Origin: DATBGO01 sp050011895
GTDB taxonomy: Bacteria > Actinomycetota > Actinomycetes > Streptosporangiales > Streptosporangiaceae
Direction of reading: 5' to 3'
Length of the DNA: 36,924 bases
Assembly: GCA_050011895.1 (NCBI GenBank)
Contig: JBEKIF010000044.1
Span: 1 to 36,924 of the forward strand
In this document: positions 8,901-17,428 of the stretch, piece by piece
Position numbering within the stretch: position 1 is the stretch's first letter
How the letters are laid out: each line of letters starts with the position of its first letter
Program-made: the position numbers and the translations under genes
The notes under the pieces: generated by a model
What the model was told of the DNA's origin: nothing
Database searches by the model: none
The model's input: only the letters and a program-made list of their open reading frames with translations

Positions 8901-9389
8901 CACAACCTGCGTCCGTACCGAGGTGTCGGGGCCGCCTAGCGCTGTCTCCCTGATTAGGGGGTTGTCGAGCGCAGTGATGAGCCGCTCCCACACGTCGAGA
9001 TAGGCCACGTAGACACCGGACTCAGTCGCACCGAGGGCGGCCGCCGTGGTTATCCCCGGCATGTCCGGCTGGCTCAGGAGCGTGGCGCCCTGGGCGTCGA
9101 TCTCGACCAGCAGGCCGTCTACGTACATCCGGCCGGGCGCGATCGTCAGGTCGGTGCCCGCCGTGTTCAGGCCGAGGGCGAAGCCGCCGGCCGGCGCGCC
9201 CGAGGGCACCGAGGTCACCGGGTAGCCGGACTGGCCGACGACGTCGGTCGTTGTCGTCGCGGCGATGTGATCGTCGATGGCGATCTGCTCATTGCCGTCG
9301 GCGTCGATCTCCACGCGCCCCTGCTGCATCAGCACCCGCCGGTAGTGGTTCTGCTCGGCGAAGGTGAGGCGGCTGAAGTCACCCCTCAT
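5976..9389 (-). CDS. DUF6519 / right-handed beta-helix fibre-like protein (1137 aa)
   Basis: Last gene of the operon, 21 bases after the previous stop, with AGGAAGGGG upstream of the ATG at 9389. The N terminus (MRGDFSRLTF, QQGRVEIDADGNEQ, about residues 1-420) is the DUF6519 type found in actinobacterial eCIS loci. A first beta-helix region follows (~500-670; repeated short strands such as GHVLISGAGWGTKL, GSVRIRGSQLDV). Next is a low-complexity Ala/Gln/Pro linker (~690-800) with AQAVT/AQAAA repeats, then a second beta-helix region (~880-1090; ISDLRIAGNTLSGV, GTISILNNTIGC, SSLEIDGNRLTL). The layout suits an elongated exposed part of the particle, in the place of a tail fibre (Afp13 position), although it has no adenovirus-type fibre knob. 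Target binding is inference. Confidence 0.8.
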   Translation of the reverse strand: MRGDFSRLTFAEQNHYRRVLMQQGRVEIDADGNEQIAIDDHIAATTTTDVVGQSGYPVTSVPSGAPAGGFALGLNTAGTDLTIAPGRMYVDGLLVEIDAQGATLLSQPDMPGITTAAALGATESGVYVAYLDVWERLITALDNPLIRETALGGPDTSVRTQVVWQVKLADSGPVPAAGAPMPTCASVGQPWLAGAASTGTLAASSAAPGSDLPCILPPETGYQRLENQLYRVEIHEPGQDGTATFKWSRENGSVVVLITALPPGAGGSGSGLTVTVSGLSNDPTVGLKAGDWVELIDDQAELTVGHGTLYQVATVSSDGQSVTITTGAAAPAINLSLHPKLRRWDQGSAGGSQGITVTTTDPILLEGGVQVQFSAGTYQAGDYWLIPARTATSVQQGYVEWPANGSGPAPEPPLGIRHHYAQLGIVEFTAPGTFAGLGTATAPTDCRLPFLPLTDLMPAQSLSPCTIVAQPGEGWEQPILNYFANAPVTAQLDAEICFPVGHFPVSNPLVISGAGHVLISGAGWGTKLVAADESGIESVLQFSHCLSVGVRDLYGETSQVSNARVGSSRNHINGTLAFSNCGEVSVEDVWLRCGNAVSTRGAACISVSSDVTEANAATGTGSVRIRGSQLDVGEMQVGIQLVHQARATIEDNEIQVAPTIPPTTIGYRLSDAGYRAVARSYLISQVALTQAVQAAAAQAAAAQAVTAQAVTAQAAETAPPPAAPTPAAPPPEAAPGTPAAPEPAGSQRPSEDIAEATTQLFPAVSPQAQTSPVGEKPALPPPPASGATPGEAVLAGGADAGATVAGGDIPAGLRASLATSPISVNVGNQVLHFTTGSGLQTTWQTYLDANAPKTFATQADALRYVKQAASTILTDPAARAGLSGFGGILHTLTDHVPLAGRGIVVGGQAISDLRIAGNTLSGVIMGISVGVSHRASAAEASAKQRTPDYMGTISILNNTIGCMANDVAVKNARFGIFVGSASSLEIDGNRLTLTPAGIKATPPADAIRVVGYLGLKAIIRHNYMTGFAMGIRAVPLTGSGPGTRAPVFSDGQAYLQATRGGNQWLVADNTIEGASSAPPIGPFWKTVIPAPPKPDPNPATSPGPYIDAYSCMQINNVFSDILLRISFGGGTERPIIK
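7250..7309. repeat. Four 15-bp tandem repeats encoding AQAVT/AQAAA
   Basis: CCTGGGCCGTCACGG occurs twice (7250-7279) and its variant CCTGGGCCGCCGCGG twice (7280-7309). The unit is a multiple of three, so copy-number change alters linker length without shifting frame. It lies in the linker between the two beta-helix regions of the fibre-like protein. Confidence 0.9.
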
Positions 9390-9410
9390 AGCAGTTGCGC
9401 CCCTTCCTGC

Positions 9411-11489
9411 TCACGTCGCATGGACGATCCCGGCCTGCAGGCCGATCCGCAGGCACTCGTTCAGGCGGTAGCTGAGGTTGCTCTCCCGCCGGCCCGAGAA
9501 GAGCCCGTAGAACACCCCCATCTCGTCGCCGTCCTCGGCGCCGGCCCTGATCTGGTCCGGCGTGGCGTCGGCGAGCTGCAGGTAGCCCGGCTGGCCGGGG
9601 GTGCGGCTGGTGAACGCGGGCACCAGCCAGGCTTGCACCGCGGCCTGGATGGCGCCGGCCTGGGCCGCGTCCAGGCCAGGGTTGGCGGCGCGGGCCGCTT
9701 CGATCTCGGTGCCGGCTTCGAGGTCGGGCTGGCAGCGGAACCGCCGCGGCGTCTGGCTGCCGGTCAGCGGGAGGAAGCTGTAACGGACGCAGCCAGCCTG
9801 GCGCTCGGCCGAGACGACCGGGCCGGTGACGATGCTGTTCTCCAGCAGCGGGATGGTCCGGGCGGTCACGGTGCCCACGATGGTGCTGCTGGCTACCGTG
9901 ATGCTCCCGGCCGGCGCACCCGCGCCGGCGGACAGCGCCGGGGCGATGTCCGCGCCCGCATCGGCCGCGCTGTCGCTGATTTGCACCGCGACGCCGGGGT
10001 TGACCTCGACCGGGCCGCACAAGCTGTGGTCGATGGCCAGCGTCCCGGGGACGGAGGCCGCCGACCAGTCGAGCCCGCCGCGTACCGTGCAGTGCTCCAG
10101 GCGCAGGGCGAGCGTGCCGTTGCCGGAGATGATGAGCGAACCGCCGATTCCGAGCCCGCGCAGCGTCACGCTGGTTCCGTCGGCCGCGGTTCCCTCCCCC
10201 GTGGTTCCCTCCGCCGCGGTGATCGTGACGTTGCCCGCCACCACCGGGCGCTTCTCGGCGCCGGCCCGTACCACCAGGGGGTGGGGCCCGGGGGACAGCG
10301 CGAGGTCGCCCGGATAGATCCCGCTGTCGCTGATCTCGACGACCTCGTCGCTGGCAGCCGACAGGTCGGCGCCGGCGAAGGGGCGGACCTTATCGAGCCG
10401 GCGGTCGGCTAGCTGCTGCTCCTGCTCTGCTCCGTCCGAGGGGATGGGCTGCTCGTAGGGGCCGCCGCCGTAGTCGCCGCTGAAGGCGTAGGTGGAGTCG
10501 ACCATGATGGTGTCGGCCGCGCCGGGAGAGTGGGCGAAGACCAGCCGGCCCAGCACGGGGTCGACGGCCACGTGGATCCCGGTAGCCGTCGGGGGGGTCC
10601 AGTCCGACAGGTCGCACCAGCCGATCGCGGCGGCTGGCACTACCGTCGTGGTCGTCGTCCCCATTACCCGCACCGTCACGGGCGGCCCGGCCGCGTAGCC
10701 GGGCAGCTTGTCGAACAGCGGGTAGCGCTGCAAGAAGAACGGGACCTGGGGCCGGCCGAGCAGGGGGTATTCCTGGGGACGGCCGGGCGGGGCGGACTTC
10801 GGGCCGGCGCCACCGCCAGGGTTGTTGACCAGCGGGACGTCGCCGCCGAACGGGTCGAAAGTGTACCTGTTGGCCCCGACGGCACGGGCCGGATGGCCGT
10901 GGTTGTAGTAGGCGGCGAGACGCCAGACGAACAGCCCGATGCTGGGAATGTTGTACCGGCCGCGGCTGCTGTCGATCCGGCGGACGTCGGCGCTGCGCGG
11001 CGCGAGGTCGAACGCGCCGCCGATGTCGGCGGCGGTCATGGGGGAGTGCACGTCCACGGTGGCGTTGCCTGGCCGCAGGTGGTTGCGCACGTACTGGGTG
11101 GTCGCTATCCGGGTGAAGTACTCGACCGCGATGCCTGGCCAGCCGGTGACGTCGGAGCAGAGCTGCTCCAGGACGGACAGGGTTCCCTTGCGCCTGCGGT
11201 AGCCGATGGTGTCGGCTACCTCGGCGCGGGTGGCCGCCGGCTGGCCCGGGCCCACGGGGCGCAGCGGGACGAAGCCGATCAGGTCGCCGAGGTAGGGGAT
11301 CACCCAGGTGCCGCAGGTCTCGATGAACTGGTCGTCGTACTGCTGGTCGAGGGCCAGGCTGACCACCTGCGCCTGCCCGGCGATGACCCCGGCCAGGGCC
11401 TGGAGCACGCCGTTGCCCTCGGTCTGGTCCTTGAGCCGTATGAACGCGGGGAGCAGGGAATAGAGCGCGTCGGCATCGACCGGGCTCAT
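9411..11489 (-). CDS. eCIS baseplate/tail protein, P2 gpI-like N terminus with beta-helix (692 aa)
   Basis: ATG at 11489 overlaps the preceding stop by ATGA. Residues ~1-130 (ADALYSLLPAFIRLKDQ, IPYLGDLIGFVPLRP, RRRKGTLSVLEQL) match the tail_P2_I type domain that links baseplate wedge to fibres in phage P2-like tails. Residues ~390-580 are a beta-helix-like run of short strands (VTLRGLGIGGSLIISGNGTL, LRLEHCTVRGGLDW, AGSITVASSTIVGTVTAR). The C terminus (EDGDEMGVFYGLFSGRRESN, LNECLRIGLQAG) is a recurring ending in eCIS proteins of this type. Placed between the second J-like wedge protein and the DUF6519 protein, it probably connects baseplate and fibre. The fibre assignment is from family position, not direct proof. 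Confidence 0.8.
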   Translation of the reverse strand: MSPVDADALYSLLPAFIRLKDQTEGNGVLQALAGVIAGQAQVVSLALDQQYDDQFIETCGTWVIPYLGDLIGFVPLRPVGPGQPAATRAEVADTIGYRRRKGTLSVLEQLCSDVTGWPGIAVEYFTRIATTQYVRNHLRPGNATVDVHSPMTAADIGGAFDLAPRSADVRRIDSSRGRYNIPSIGLFVWRLAAYYNHGHPARAVGANRYTFDPFGGDVPLVNNPGGGAGPKSAPPGRPQEYPLLGRPQVPFFLQRYPLFDKLPGYAAGPPVTVRVMGTTTTTVVPAAAIGWCDLSDWTPPTATGIHVAVDPVLGRLVFAHSPGAADTIMVDSTYAFSGDYGGGPYEQPIPSDGAEQEQQLADRRLDKVRPFAGADLSAASDEVVEISDSGIYPGDLALSPGPHPLVVRAGAEKRPVVAGNVTITAAEGTTGEGTAADGTSVTLRGLGIGGSLIISGNGTLALRLEHCTVRGGLDWSAASVPGTLAIDHSLCGPVEVNPGVAVQISDSAADAGADIAPALSAGAGAPAGSITVASSTIVGTVTARTIPLLENSIVTGPVVSAERQAGCVRYSFLPLTGSQTPRRFRCQPDLEAGTEIEAARAANPGLDAAQAGAIQAAVQAWLVPAFTSRTPGQPGYLQLADATPDQIRAGAEDGDEMGVFYGLFSGRRESNLSYRLNECLRIGLQAGIVHAT

Positions 11490-14242
11490 GAGACGATCAC
11501 CACTCCCGGCAGCGGGCCCGGCTGCAGGGTGACCAGCTCAGCTCCGGTCAGGCGGCCCGCCCCCAGCGTCGGGGCCGCGGCCGGGATGGCGTTGACCGGT
11601 CCCGGCCCGGCCGATCCGAAGAGGCGGAAGTCGTCCAGGGTCACGGCGATCACGCCCGGCACGTTCTGCATGGTGGTGATCACCTCGCTGGAAAACACAG
11701 GCTGGCCGAAGCCGCGGCTGGCGAAGCCGAACGCACAGGTCAGCGCGGCGGTCACCGCGGAGAGCACGTCGCCCGGCACGAGGGCCGGATCCGGGGTGAT
11801 CGTGGCGGCGACCGTGAACGTCCTCGGCAGGTAGCTGCACAGGGCCAGCGGCAGCGTGCCGTCACCGGCCGCGGTCATCGCCTGCAGCAGGCACGTGTAC
11901 TGGGGCGAGCCGGCCGGCACGGGTGCCCCGTCCACGCCCGCCACGGTCACGCAGGCGACGTACCGGGTGCCGTCCCACACCCAGCTCACCGCGGCCTTGG
12001 CGATGCCGGCACTGGCTGCCGCGAAGTTGCCCGCATCCTCCAGCGACACGATCCGGCCCAGGGTCATGACGCTGAGCGGGGCGTTGGGCCGGGCCTGGTC
12101 GATGGTCTCGGGATCCGCCGCCCCCGTGGAGGGCAGCGGGTTGAGGACCGCCTTCAGGCCGAGCGGACGGCTGAGCAGGGTCGAGATCTGGCCGGCCCGC
12201 GCCAGGCCGGCGCTGCCGATGCCGTAGCGGTAGGTGGCCACGACGTTGTTCGTGCCCGTCGGCAGGCAGGAACCGGTGACGCCGTCGCCGAACTGCACGT
12301 ATGTCTTGCCGTCGGCGCCAGTGAGTACCACGTACACCTGATCGCCGGGCCCGGCGCCGTAGAGCCAGTCGGCCTCCGTCCAGGCCGTGCCGTTGGCCCG
12401 CACGACCAGCGTCGACGCGGCCCCCGAGGGGGTGGCCGCGCTGACGTAGGTGAGCGGCGTCTGGCTGAGCGGGAAATTCTGGAACGTCTGCGACGCGTCG
12501 CCGCTGCCGAGGATCTGCGTGGTGGTCTGCCCGTGGGTGGCTGGGGCCACGTTGGCGTTGACGGTGACGGTCGAGCGTACGTAGGTCCCGGTGAGCTGGG
12601 GGTTGAGGGTCAGCACGGTGTAGCCGTCCACCAGGCTGAGCCCGGAGATGGTGACCACTTCGCTGGCCGTTTCACCCTGCTTGTCCGCCCGGGTCCCGGT
12701 CACCGCGACGGGCTGGCCCGCCGCCAGCGACAGGTACGCGCCGTCGAGCGTGAGCGATCCCCCGCTGACCGGGTCGTCCAGGGCCACGTCCGCGACAGGC
12801 AGCGGGGCGGTCTCGATGAGCACGCGGGTCGTTCGCAGGCCGAACTCGGCCGGGTCGCCCGGCGGCGCGGCCAGGGTGATGCTGGTCAGCTTGGCCGACA
12901 TCAGGTAGTTGTTGCGGGTCACTTCCTGCTGGCTCTTCACCGTGGTGCGGAACACGGAGCCGGAGTCGCCGTCCTGCAGGACCACTTGGCTGCGGGCCAC
13001 CACCGGGTAGACGCTGTCGAGATCGAGGACGGGCACGCCGGAGTAAGGGGCGAAGATGTCCTGCAGCGTGTAGGTATTCCAGTCGGCGTAGCCCGCCCCG
13101 CCGGTGTGCAGGGCACTGGGTCCTATCGCCAGGTAGTAGCGCCGGGGGACAGCCTGTTCCTGCAGGGAGGGCGGGATGGTGTTCCAGTCCGCCGCGTTGT
13201 GGCCGAACACTGAGGCGTCGATCCCCATGGTGTAGACGCGGACCGGGGCGGTGGCTCCTGGCGCGAGCGAGCCCCGCAGCGCGTTGATTCCGTCCTCCAG
13301 GGCGCCGATCGACCAGCCCTGCGCCGTGGCGAAGGCCACAAGCTGACCCTGATCCCAGGCGGACTCCTTGACGCTGCCCCACAGAAACGCGTCGTCCAGT
13401 AATGCCCCGGACGCGGGCGCCACGCCGGCGGTGCTGGGGAGCCTCGCCGGACGCTGCCGCCGGTCCGCCTCGAAGCGCACCAGAGTGGTCTGGGTCACCG
13501 TGTTCTGCGTGACCGAGGCCACTCGCTGCAGTTCGTGCCGGCGGCCGGCCATGACCAGAAGGGGGTCGCCTGGCTTGACCGTCGCGACCAGGCCGGCCAG
13601 GCGGACGTTGGCGCCTGCGTTGTACCCCGTCCCGGCGGGCTGCCGGGTCATCCGCAGGCCGATGGTGTTCCACTCGGCCCGGCCCGTGACCGGGGCGATG
13701 GTCTCGAACGTAGCAGGCTGCGCGCCGGGGTCAGGGACGGTCTGGGCCTGGGTGCCGGCGGCGAGCGTGGCCGAGGGCGGTGCACCGCTGGGCGGGCTGG
13801 CCGGTCCCGGCGGGCCGCCGGCCGGGTTGGCCGGGGCTGGCGGCGCCGGCGGCGGGGCATCCAGGGTGAACGACAGCGCCGCGCTGGCCGCCAGGCCCGG
13901 CCGGAGCTTGTACCCGATCAGCTTGGCCAGCTCGCCCACCGAGACCAATTCGGTGGCAGTGCGCAGGTAGCTTTCGTTGGCTATCCGTTCCTGGTAGAAG
14001 GTCAGGATGTCGCAGGCCACCGCCCAGGCGTCCAGCAGCGCGATGGTGAAGTCGTCGTCGCTGCGGGTGCGCAGGCCGGCCAGGGCTGGGGTGTTGGACA
14101 GGGCGTCGAGCAGGCTCGCCTTGAACTGCGCCCAGGTCCCGGCCCGGTAGGAGATCGCGCCGAGTCCGGGCCGGTTGGCGATTGTGACCGGCGTCTCGGC
14201 GTGAATTCCCTCGCAGCAGCCGCAGGGCATTGAGTTACTCAT
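11486..14242 (-). CDS. eCIS baseplate wedge protein, Afp12-like (918 aa)
   Basis: Overlaps both neighbours by four bases (ATGA). The N terminus has a Cys cluster (MPCGCCEG) followed by RPGLGAISYRAGTW and LRTRSDDDFTIALLDAWAV, CDILTFYQERIANESYLRTA and LAKLIGYKLRPG, the hallmark of proteins annotated as putative baseplate assembly protein in actinobacterial eCIS. A Pro-rich linker occupies ~130-165. Around residue 650 it carries VQFGDGVTGSCLP then ATYRYGIGSAGLARAG, the core motif of baseplate-J/gp6-like wedge proteins. The C-terminal part (TVAATITPDPALVPGDVLSA) resembles the repeat domain of J proteins. It should sit in the outer baseplate with the 812-aa protein and trigger sheath contraction. 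Confidence 0.85.
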   Translation of the reverse strand: MSNSMPCGCCEGIHAETPVTIANRPGLGAISYRAGTWAQFKASLLDALSNTPALAGLRTRSDDDFTIALLDAWAVACDILTFYQERIANESYLRTATELVSVGELAKLIGYKLRPGLAASAALSFTLDAPPPAPPAPANPAGGPPGPASPPSGAPPSATLAAGTQAQTVPDPGAQPATFETIAPVTGRAEWNTIGLRMTRQPAGTGYNAGANVRLAGLVATVKPGDPLLVMAGRRHELQRVASVTQNTVTQTTLVRFEADRRQRPARLPSTAGVAPASGALLDDAFLWGSVKESAWDQGQLVAFATAQGWSIGALEDGINALRGSLAPGATAPVRVYTMGIDASVFGHNAADWNTIPPSLQEQAVPRRYYLAIGPSALHTGGAGYADWNTYTLQDIFAPYSGVPVLDLDSVYPVVARSQVVLQDGDSGSVFRTTVKSQQEVTRNNYLMSAKLTSITLAAPPGDPAEFGLRTTRVLIETAPLPVADVALDDPVSGGSLTLDGAYLSLAAGQPVAVTGTRADKQGETASEVVTISGLSLVDGYTVLTLNPQLTGTYVRSTVTVNANVAPATHGQTTTQILGSGDASQTFQNFPLSQTPLTYVSAATPSGAASTLVVRANGTAWTEADWLYGAGPGDQVYVVLTGADGKTYVQFGDGVTGSCLPTGTNNVVATYRYGIGSAGLARAGQISTLLSRPLGLKAVLNPLPSTGAADPETIDQARPNAPLSVMTLGRIVSLEDAGNFAAASAGIAKAAVSWVWDGTRYVACVTVAGVDGAPVPAGSPQYTCLLQAMTAAGDGTLPLALCSYLPRTFTVAATITPDPALVPGDVLSAVTAALTCAFGFASRGFGQPVFSSEVITTMQNVPGVIAVTLDDFRLFGSAGPGPVNAIPAAAPTLGAGRLTGAELVTLQPGPLPGVVIVS

Positions 14243-16677
14243 AGTCCCCCGTTCACGGTCAGCTCGAACCGGCCCCGTTCAGGAAAATTCGGGTCGTTGT
14301 CGAGCACGAAGAACTCCAGCGGCTGCGGAGTAAGCATCCCTGCGAGCAGGCCCTGGTTCCCCGGCTGGTCCTGCCGTTCGAAGGTCAGGACCTGGACCGA
14401 GGCCACCCCGTCGGCTGCCTGGGCGGCGGCGATCAGCGGGCTGAGGTAGAGCGGCTGGCCGAGATTCAGCCGGCCCGGGCTGAACAGGCCTGGTGTCCCG
14501 TCCGGCTGGATGCTGCTACTGAAGATCGCGAGCAGCGCCTGCTCGACGTCGGTGGCCACGTAGTCCGGCCGCACGCACACCGACATCTGGATCAGCAGCG
14601 GCACCTGGGTGCCGTCTTCCACCGCCAGGTCGACGCCGGCCATCCGGTAGCCGTCGAGGAATGCTTCCAGGCCGGCGATGAAGCTGGCGTCGAGCGCTGC
14701 CTGCTGATCCCGCTCGACCGTGATGAAGACGGTATGCCAGCTTCCCGTCCACCGCAGCGTGGCCGCGGCCCGCTGCACGCCCGGGTAGCTCATGGCCAGG
14801 GCCTGGTAGTCGGTGGTGGTGACCGCCCGTTCCTGGGTCCGGAATGCGGCGGGGGCGCTCTGCCGGACGTGCTCTACGGTCTCGGGGTCTACACCGCCCC
14901 ACGCCGGCAGCGGGTTGGTGACGCCGGCCAGCCAGGATGGCATGCCGGCCAGGTCGATGAGGGCGATGGCGTCCCTGGCCACGTTGCCCGCGGTGCCGTT
15001 CCCCACCCGGTAGGTCGCGGTGAATCTGGTGCCCGGAGCGGGCTGCAGCCCGTTGGTCCCGTCGCCGAACAGCAGGTATGCGGTGCCGACGATCTCGACC
15101 TCCGGGACGAAGACCTGCGTCTGCGGGCCGATGCCTTCCTGCAGCAGATCTCCCCGGGCCGCCCACATGCTGTGCTGGCCGTCTGGGCCGACGCTCGTGA
15201 GCGAGACCACCGGGGCGGGCGTGCCCTGCGCGCCGACGGCGGCGGATGCGGGCTGGCCGGCATCCGGCAGGGGGGCGGCGAAGGTGAGCGGTCCGCTGGC
15301 CAGCGCTGGCCGGAACCGGCCGGCTGGCGGCGCCACGCCGATGAGTTCCGGCTGCGGGCTGAGCGGGTCGTCCGGCTTGCCGATCCAGCGACCCTGGTCG
15401 GCCAGCACGATGTTGCCCCAGGCGACGGACACCCCCTGGATCTCGTCCCCGGTCTCGGTCACCGAGGACACACACAGCGGGAAGGTCAGGGCGTCGCCGG
15501 GGTCCCATTCGATCTCGGTGATGGCCGTGCTGTCCAGCGGGTCCGCCGTCACCGTGGGGGGCTTGGTAAGCCGCACGGCCTGGCGGTTCGCCGGGTTGGC
15601 GTCGGCCGGGCCGCCGGTCTTCGGTCCCTTCGCCTCGGCCAGCACCAGCACCATGCCGGAAGCCAGATCGGGGTACGCGCCGTTGAGGGTGGCACGGGTG
15701 GTCCCCGGTGGCAGGCAGGATTGTGTGTTGCTCCAGGCATACAGCGGCATCTCCCGCACGGAGGCCGAGAGCGGGCCGGAGTCGGCTGCGGTCTCGAAGA
15801 ACACCGCCCCGCCGTTGACCGCCTGCTGGTAGGCGAGGCTTTCATGGTTAAGGAACGGCGCTGCCGCACCCGGGTACAGGGTGGCGCAGCACGTCCCGGC
15901 GTGGACCGAGATCCCGGCCGGGGGGGAGGGGCTGAGCAGGATACGCAGCCAGGCCCGGGCGTTGGCGCCCTCGCCGATTGCGTAGTCGACCAGACGGGCG
16001 TGCCGCCGGGCCGACGTGCGCAGCCGGGCCGTGCCCAGGTAGGCCTCGGTGGCGATCACGTCCTGGCGGTAGCTCAGCTGGTCGGCGACGTAGGCGAGCA
16101 TCTCGACCAGGGCGACGCCGAGGTCGGCCGGGTTGCGTTCCTGCCACCGCGGCGCGAGCAGTGCGAGCCGGTCGAGCATCACCTGCAGGAAGCCGGGATA
16201 GTCCCTGGCCAGGTAGTTGATCGGGGGCGGGAGCGCGACGTCCGGCGGGCACTCGGCGGCCTGGGCGCAGTCGAAGTCACTGGCGCAGTTGATGTGGAAC
16301 AGGAAGTCGGCCGAGGCGGAGGCCGGGTCGAAACCGGGCGGGACGCCCAGCGGCGTCGCCGGGTCTTCCAGGGTCAGCTGGTAGACGGAGAAGTCCCCGG
16401 CGCGGTCCACGGTCAGCGTCATCTGGTCATCGGCGGTCCGCGCCGCGGACGTGACCGCGATCGAGGTGATGCGCTCCCCGCCGGTGATCCGGAAGTTCTG
16501 CGTGCCGAGCGCGTCGCCTGGCGCGCCCGGCGGGACGGGATCGGCCGGGGCGCCGGGCAGGTTGAGGATGAAGTGCACGATCAGTGTGGTGTCGCTCGCG
16601 GCATCGACCTCGACGAAGTCCACGCCGTTGACGGTCTTCAGCGCGATGAGCGCCGCGCGCCGGTCGTCGGTGGTCAT
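14239..16677 (-). CDS. eCIS baseplate wedge protein, baseplate J/gp6 family, Afp11-like (812 aa)
   Basis: ATG at 16677 overlaps the gp25-like gene stop. An N-terminal Ig-like region (~1-130) precedes DCAQAAECPPDVALPPPINY, LARDYPGFLQVMLDRLALL, RNPADLGVALVEMLAYVADQ and LSYRQDVIATEAYLGTA, typical of eCIS J proteins. The core motif LLFGDGTNGLQPAPGTRFTA and YRVGNGTAGNVARDAI lies near residue 540-570, and a TTDYQALAMSYPGVQRAAAT segment follows near 630. Together with gp25 it forms the wedge that attaches the sheath to the hub. The gp25-J-J order is the same as afp9-afp11-afp12 apart from the tip gene, which here precedes gp25. Confidence 0.9.
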   Translation of the reverse strand: MTTDDRRAALIALKTVNGVDFVEVDAASDTTLIVHFILNLPGAPADPVPPGAPGDALGTQNFRITGGERITSIAVTSAARTADDQMTLTVDRAGDFSVYQLTLEDPATPLGVPPGFDPASASADFLFHINCASDFDCAQAAECPPDVALPPPINYLARDYPGFLQVMLDRLALLAPRWQERNPADLGVALVEMLAYVADQLSYRQDVIATEAYLGTARLRTSARRHARLVDYAIGEGANARAWLRILLSPSPPAGISVHAGTCCATLYPGAAAPFLNHESLAYQQAVNGGAVFFETAADSGPLSASVREMPLYAWSNTQSCLPPGTTRATLNGAYPDLASGMVLVLAEAKGPKTGGPADANPANRQAVRLTKPPTVTADPLDSTAITEIEWDPGDALTFPLCVSSVTETGDEIQGVSVAWGNIVLADQGRWIGKPDDPLSPQPELIGVAPPAGRFRPALASGPLTFAAPLPDAGQPASAAVGAQGTPAPVVSLTSVGPDGQHSMWAARGDLLQEGIGPQTQVFVPEVEIVGTAYLLFGDGTNGLQPAPGTRFTATYRVGNGTAGNVARDAIALIDLAGMPSWLAGVTNPLPAWGGVDPETVEHVRQSAPAAFRTQERAVTTTDYQALAMSYPGVQRAAATLRWTGSWHTVFITVERDQQAALDASFIAGLEAFLDGYRMAGVDLAVEDGTQVPLLIQMSVCVRPDYVATDVEQALLAIFSSSIQPDGTPGLFSPGRLNLGQPLYLSPLIAAAQAADGVASVQVLTFERQDQPGNQGLLAGMLTPQPLEFFVLDNDPNFPERGRFELTVNGGL

Positions 16678-17051
16678 GAGAGCTGGGTGAAGGTCGAGGT
16701 CACGGACTGGCCGGTGCTGCGCACGGTGTAGCTGACGCTGATGGTGAGCGTGCCATCGTCCTGGCCGATCGCGACCCCGGCCACCTCGATGAGGTCGCCG
16801 AGCCAGGACTGCAGGCCTCCTTGCACCAGCATCTGCAGCGTCGCGGCGAGCTGGTCGCTGTTGGGGGCGAAGGCGAGCTGCAGCAGGCCGCTGCCGAACG
16901 TGGGGCGCATGACGCGCTCGCCCGGCGCTGTCAGCAGCACCTGCTCGATCAGGTCACGCAGATGCTGGTCCGCGGGAGTGTCCGTGGTCCGGCCCCGCCC
17001 GTCGAAACGGAGGGGCGCGGCGATCGGCGCGAGCGGCGCGGGATCGGTCAT
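16674..17051 (-). CDS. gp25-like baseplate wedge protein (125 aa)
   Basis: ATG at 17051 overlaps the tip gene stop by ATGA; a longer minus-strand frame reaching 17246 reads through the tip gene and is not native. The product has ADQHLRDLIEQVLLTAPGER and VMRPTFGSGLLQLAFAP, including the conserved EV-L-T--GER--RP-FG signature of GPW/gp25 proteins. The C terminus is beta-rich (GTLTISVSYTVRSTGQSV). Gp25 family members nucleate sheath assembly on the baseplate, because their fold mimics a sheath handshake domain. Length fits the family (~110-140 aa). Confidence 0.92.
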   Translation of the reverse strand: MTDPAPLAPIAAPLRFDGRGRTTDTPADQHLRDLIEQVLLTAPGERVMRPTFGSGLLQLAFAPNSDQLAATLQMLVQGGLQSWLGDLIEVAGVAIGQDDGTLTISVSYTVRSTGQSVTSTFTQLS

Positions 17052-17386
17052 GACGCCACCGTGCGCAGTTGGGTGGACATGACGGTCGCCGGGCCGTTGG
17101 GCACCCCGTTGGCGGCGATGCACAACCCCACGCTGAGCGCCGTGACGGCCGGCTGGCCGTTCACGAGGGTCTCGGCGGTGGGGACCGTCCACTGCACCTT
17201 CACGCACGGCTGCGGCGTGCCCGACGGGAGGAGCGCGAACACGCATCCGGCCACCATGAACTGGTCGGTCACCAGCGCCACCGGCATTCCGCTCACCAGC
17301 ACGCGCGTGTTGGCGCTGATGGTGGTCACCTGGCCGCCGTGCGGGCAGGTCGCCACGGCGCCGGCCTGGAAGAGCGGGGCCGGCAT
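17048..17386 (-). CDS. PAAR-like/DUF4280-like spike tip protein (112 aa)
   Basis: ATG at 17386 with GGAGG eight bases upstream. The product has a Cys-His pair near the start (ATCPHGGQVT), a central MVAGCVFALL and C-V-V motif, and SVGLCIAANGVP near the end; spaced Cys/His residues and short Gly/Pro turns suit a small metal-stabilised cone. Position between the OB-fold spike and gp25 corresponds to Afp10, the PAAR tip that pierces the target envelope. Sequence similarity to PAAR is weak by eye, and the DUF4280-like label is tentative. Confidence 0.75.
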   Translation of the reverse strand: MPAPLFQAGAVATCPHGGQVTTISANTRVLVSGMPVALVTDQFMVAGCVFALLPSGTPQPCVKVQWTVPTAETLVNGQPAVTALSVGLCIAANGVPNGPATVMSTQLRTVAS

Positions 17387-17428
17387 GTCAGCTGCCTCCG
17401 CGGGTGGGCCGCGCTTGCCTGTGCCCGG

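Noticed and set aside
9267..10412. Plus-strand 381-codon frame opposite the P2-gpI-like and DUF6519 genes
   Set aside because: Composition of an antisense shadow, no ribosome binding site, spans two genes on the other strand.
10530..11834. Plus-strand 434-codon frame opposite two baseplate genes
   Set aside because: Antisense shadow without motifs; crosses an ATGA gene junction on the coding strand.
14734..16731. Long plus-strand open frame (665 codons) opposite the baseplate J gene
   Set aside because: Arg/Gly/Pro/His-rich shadow of a high-GC gene; the minus strand encodes recognisable family motifs with coupled starts.
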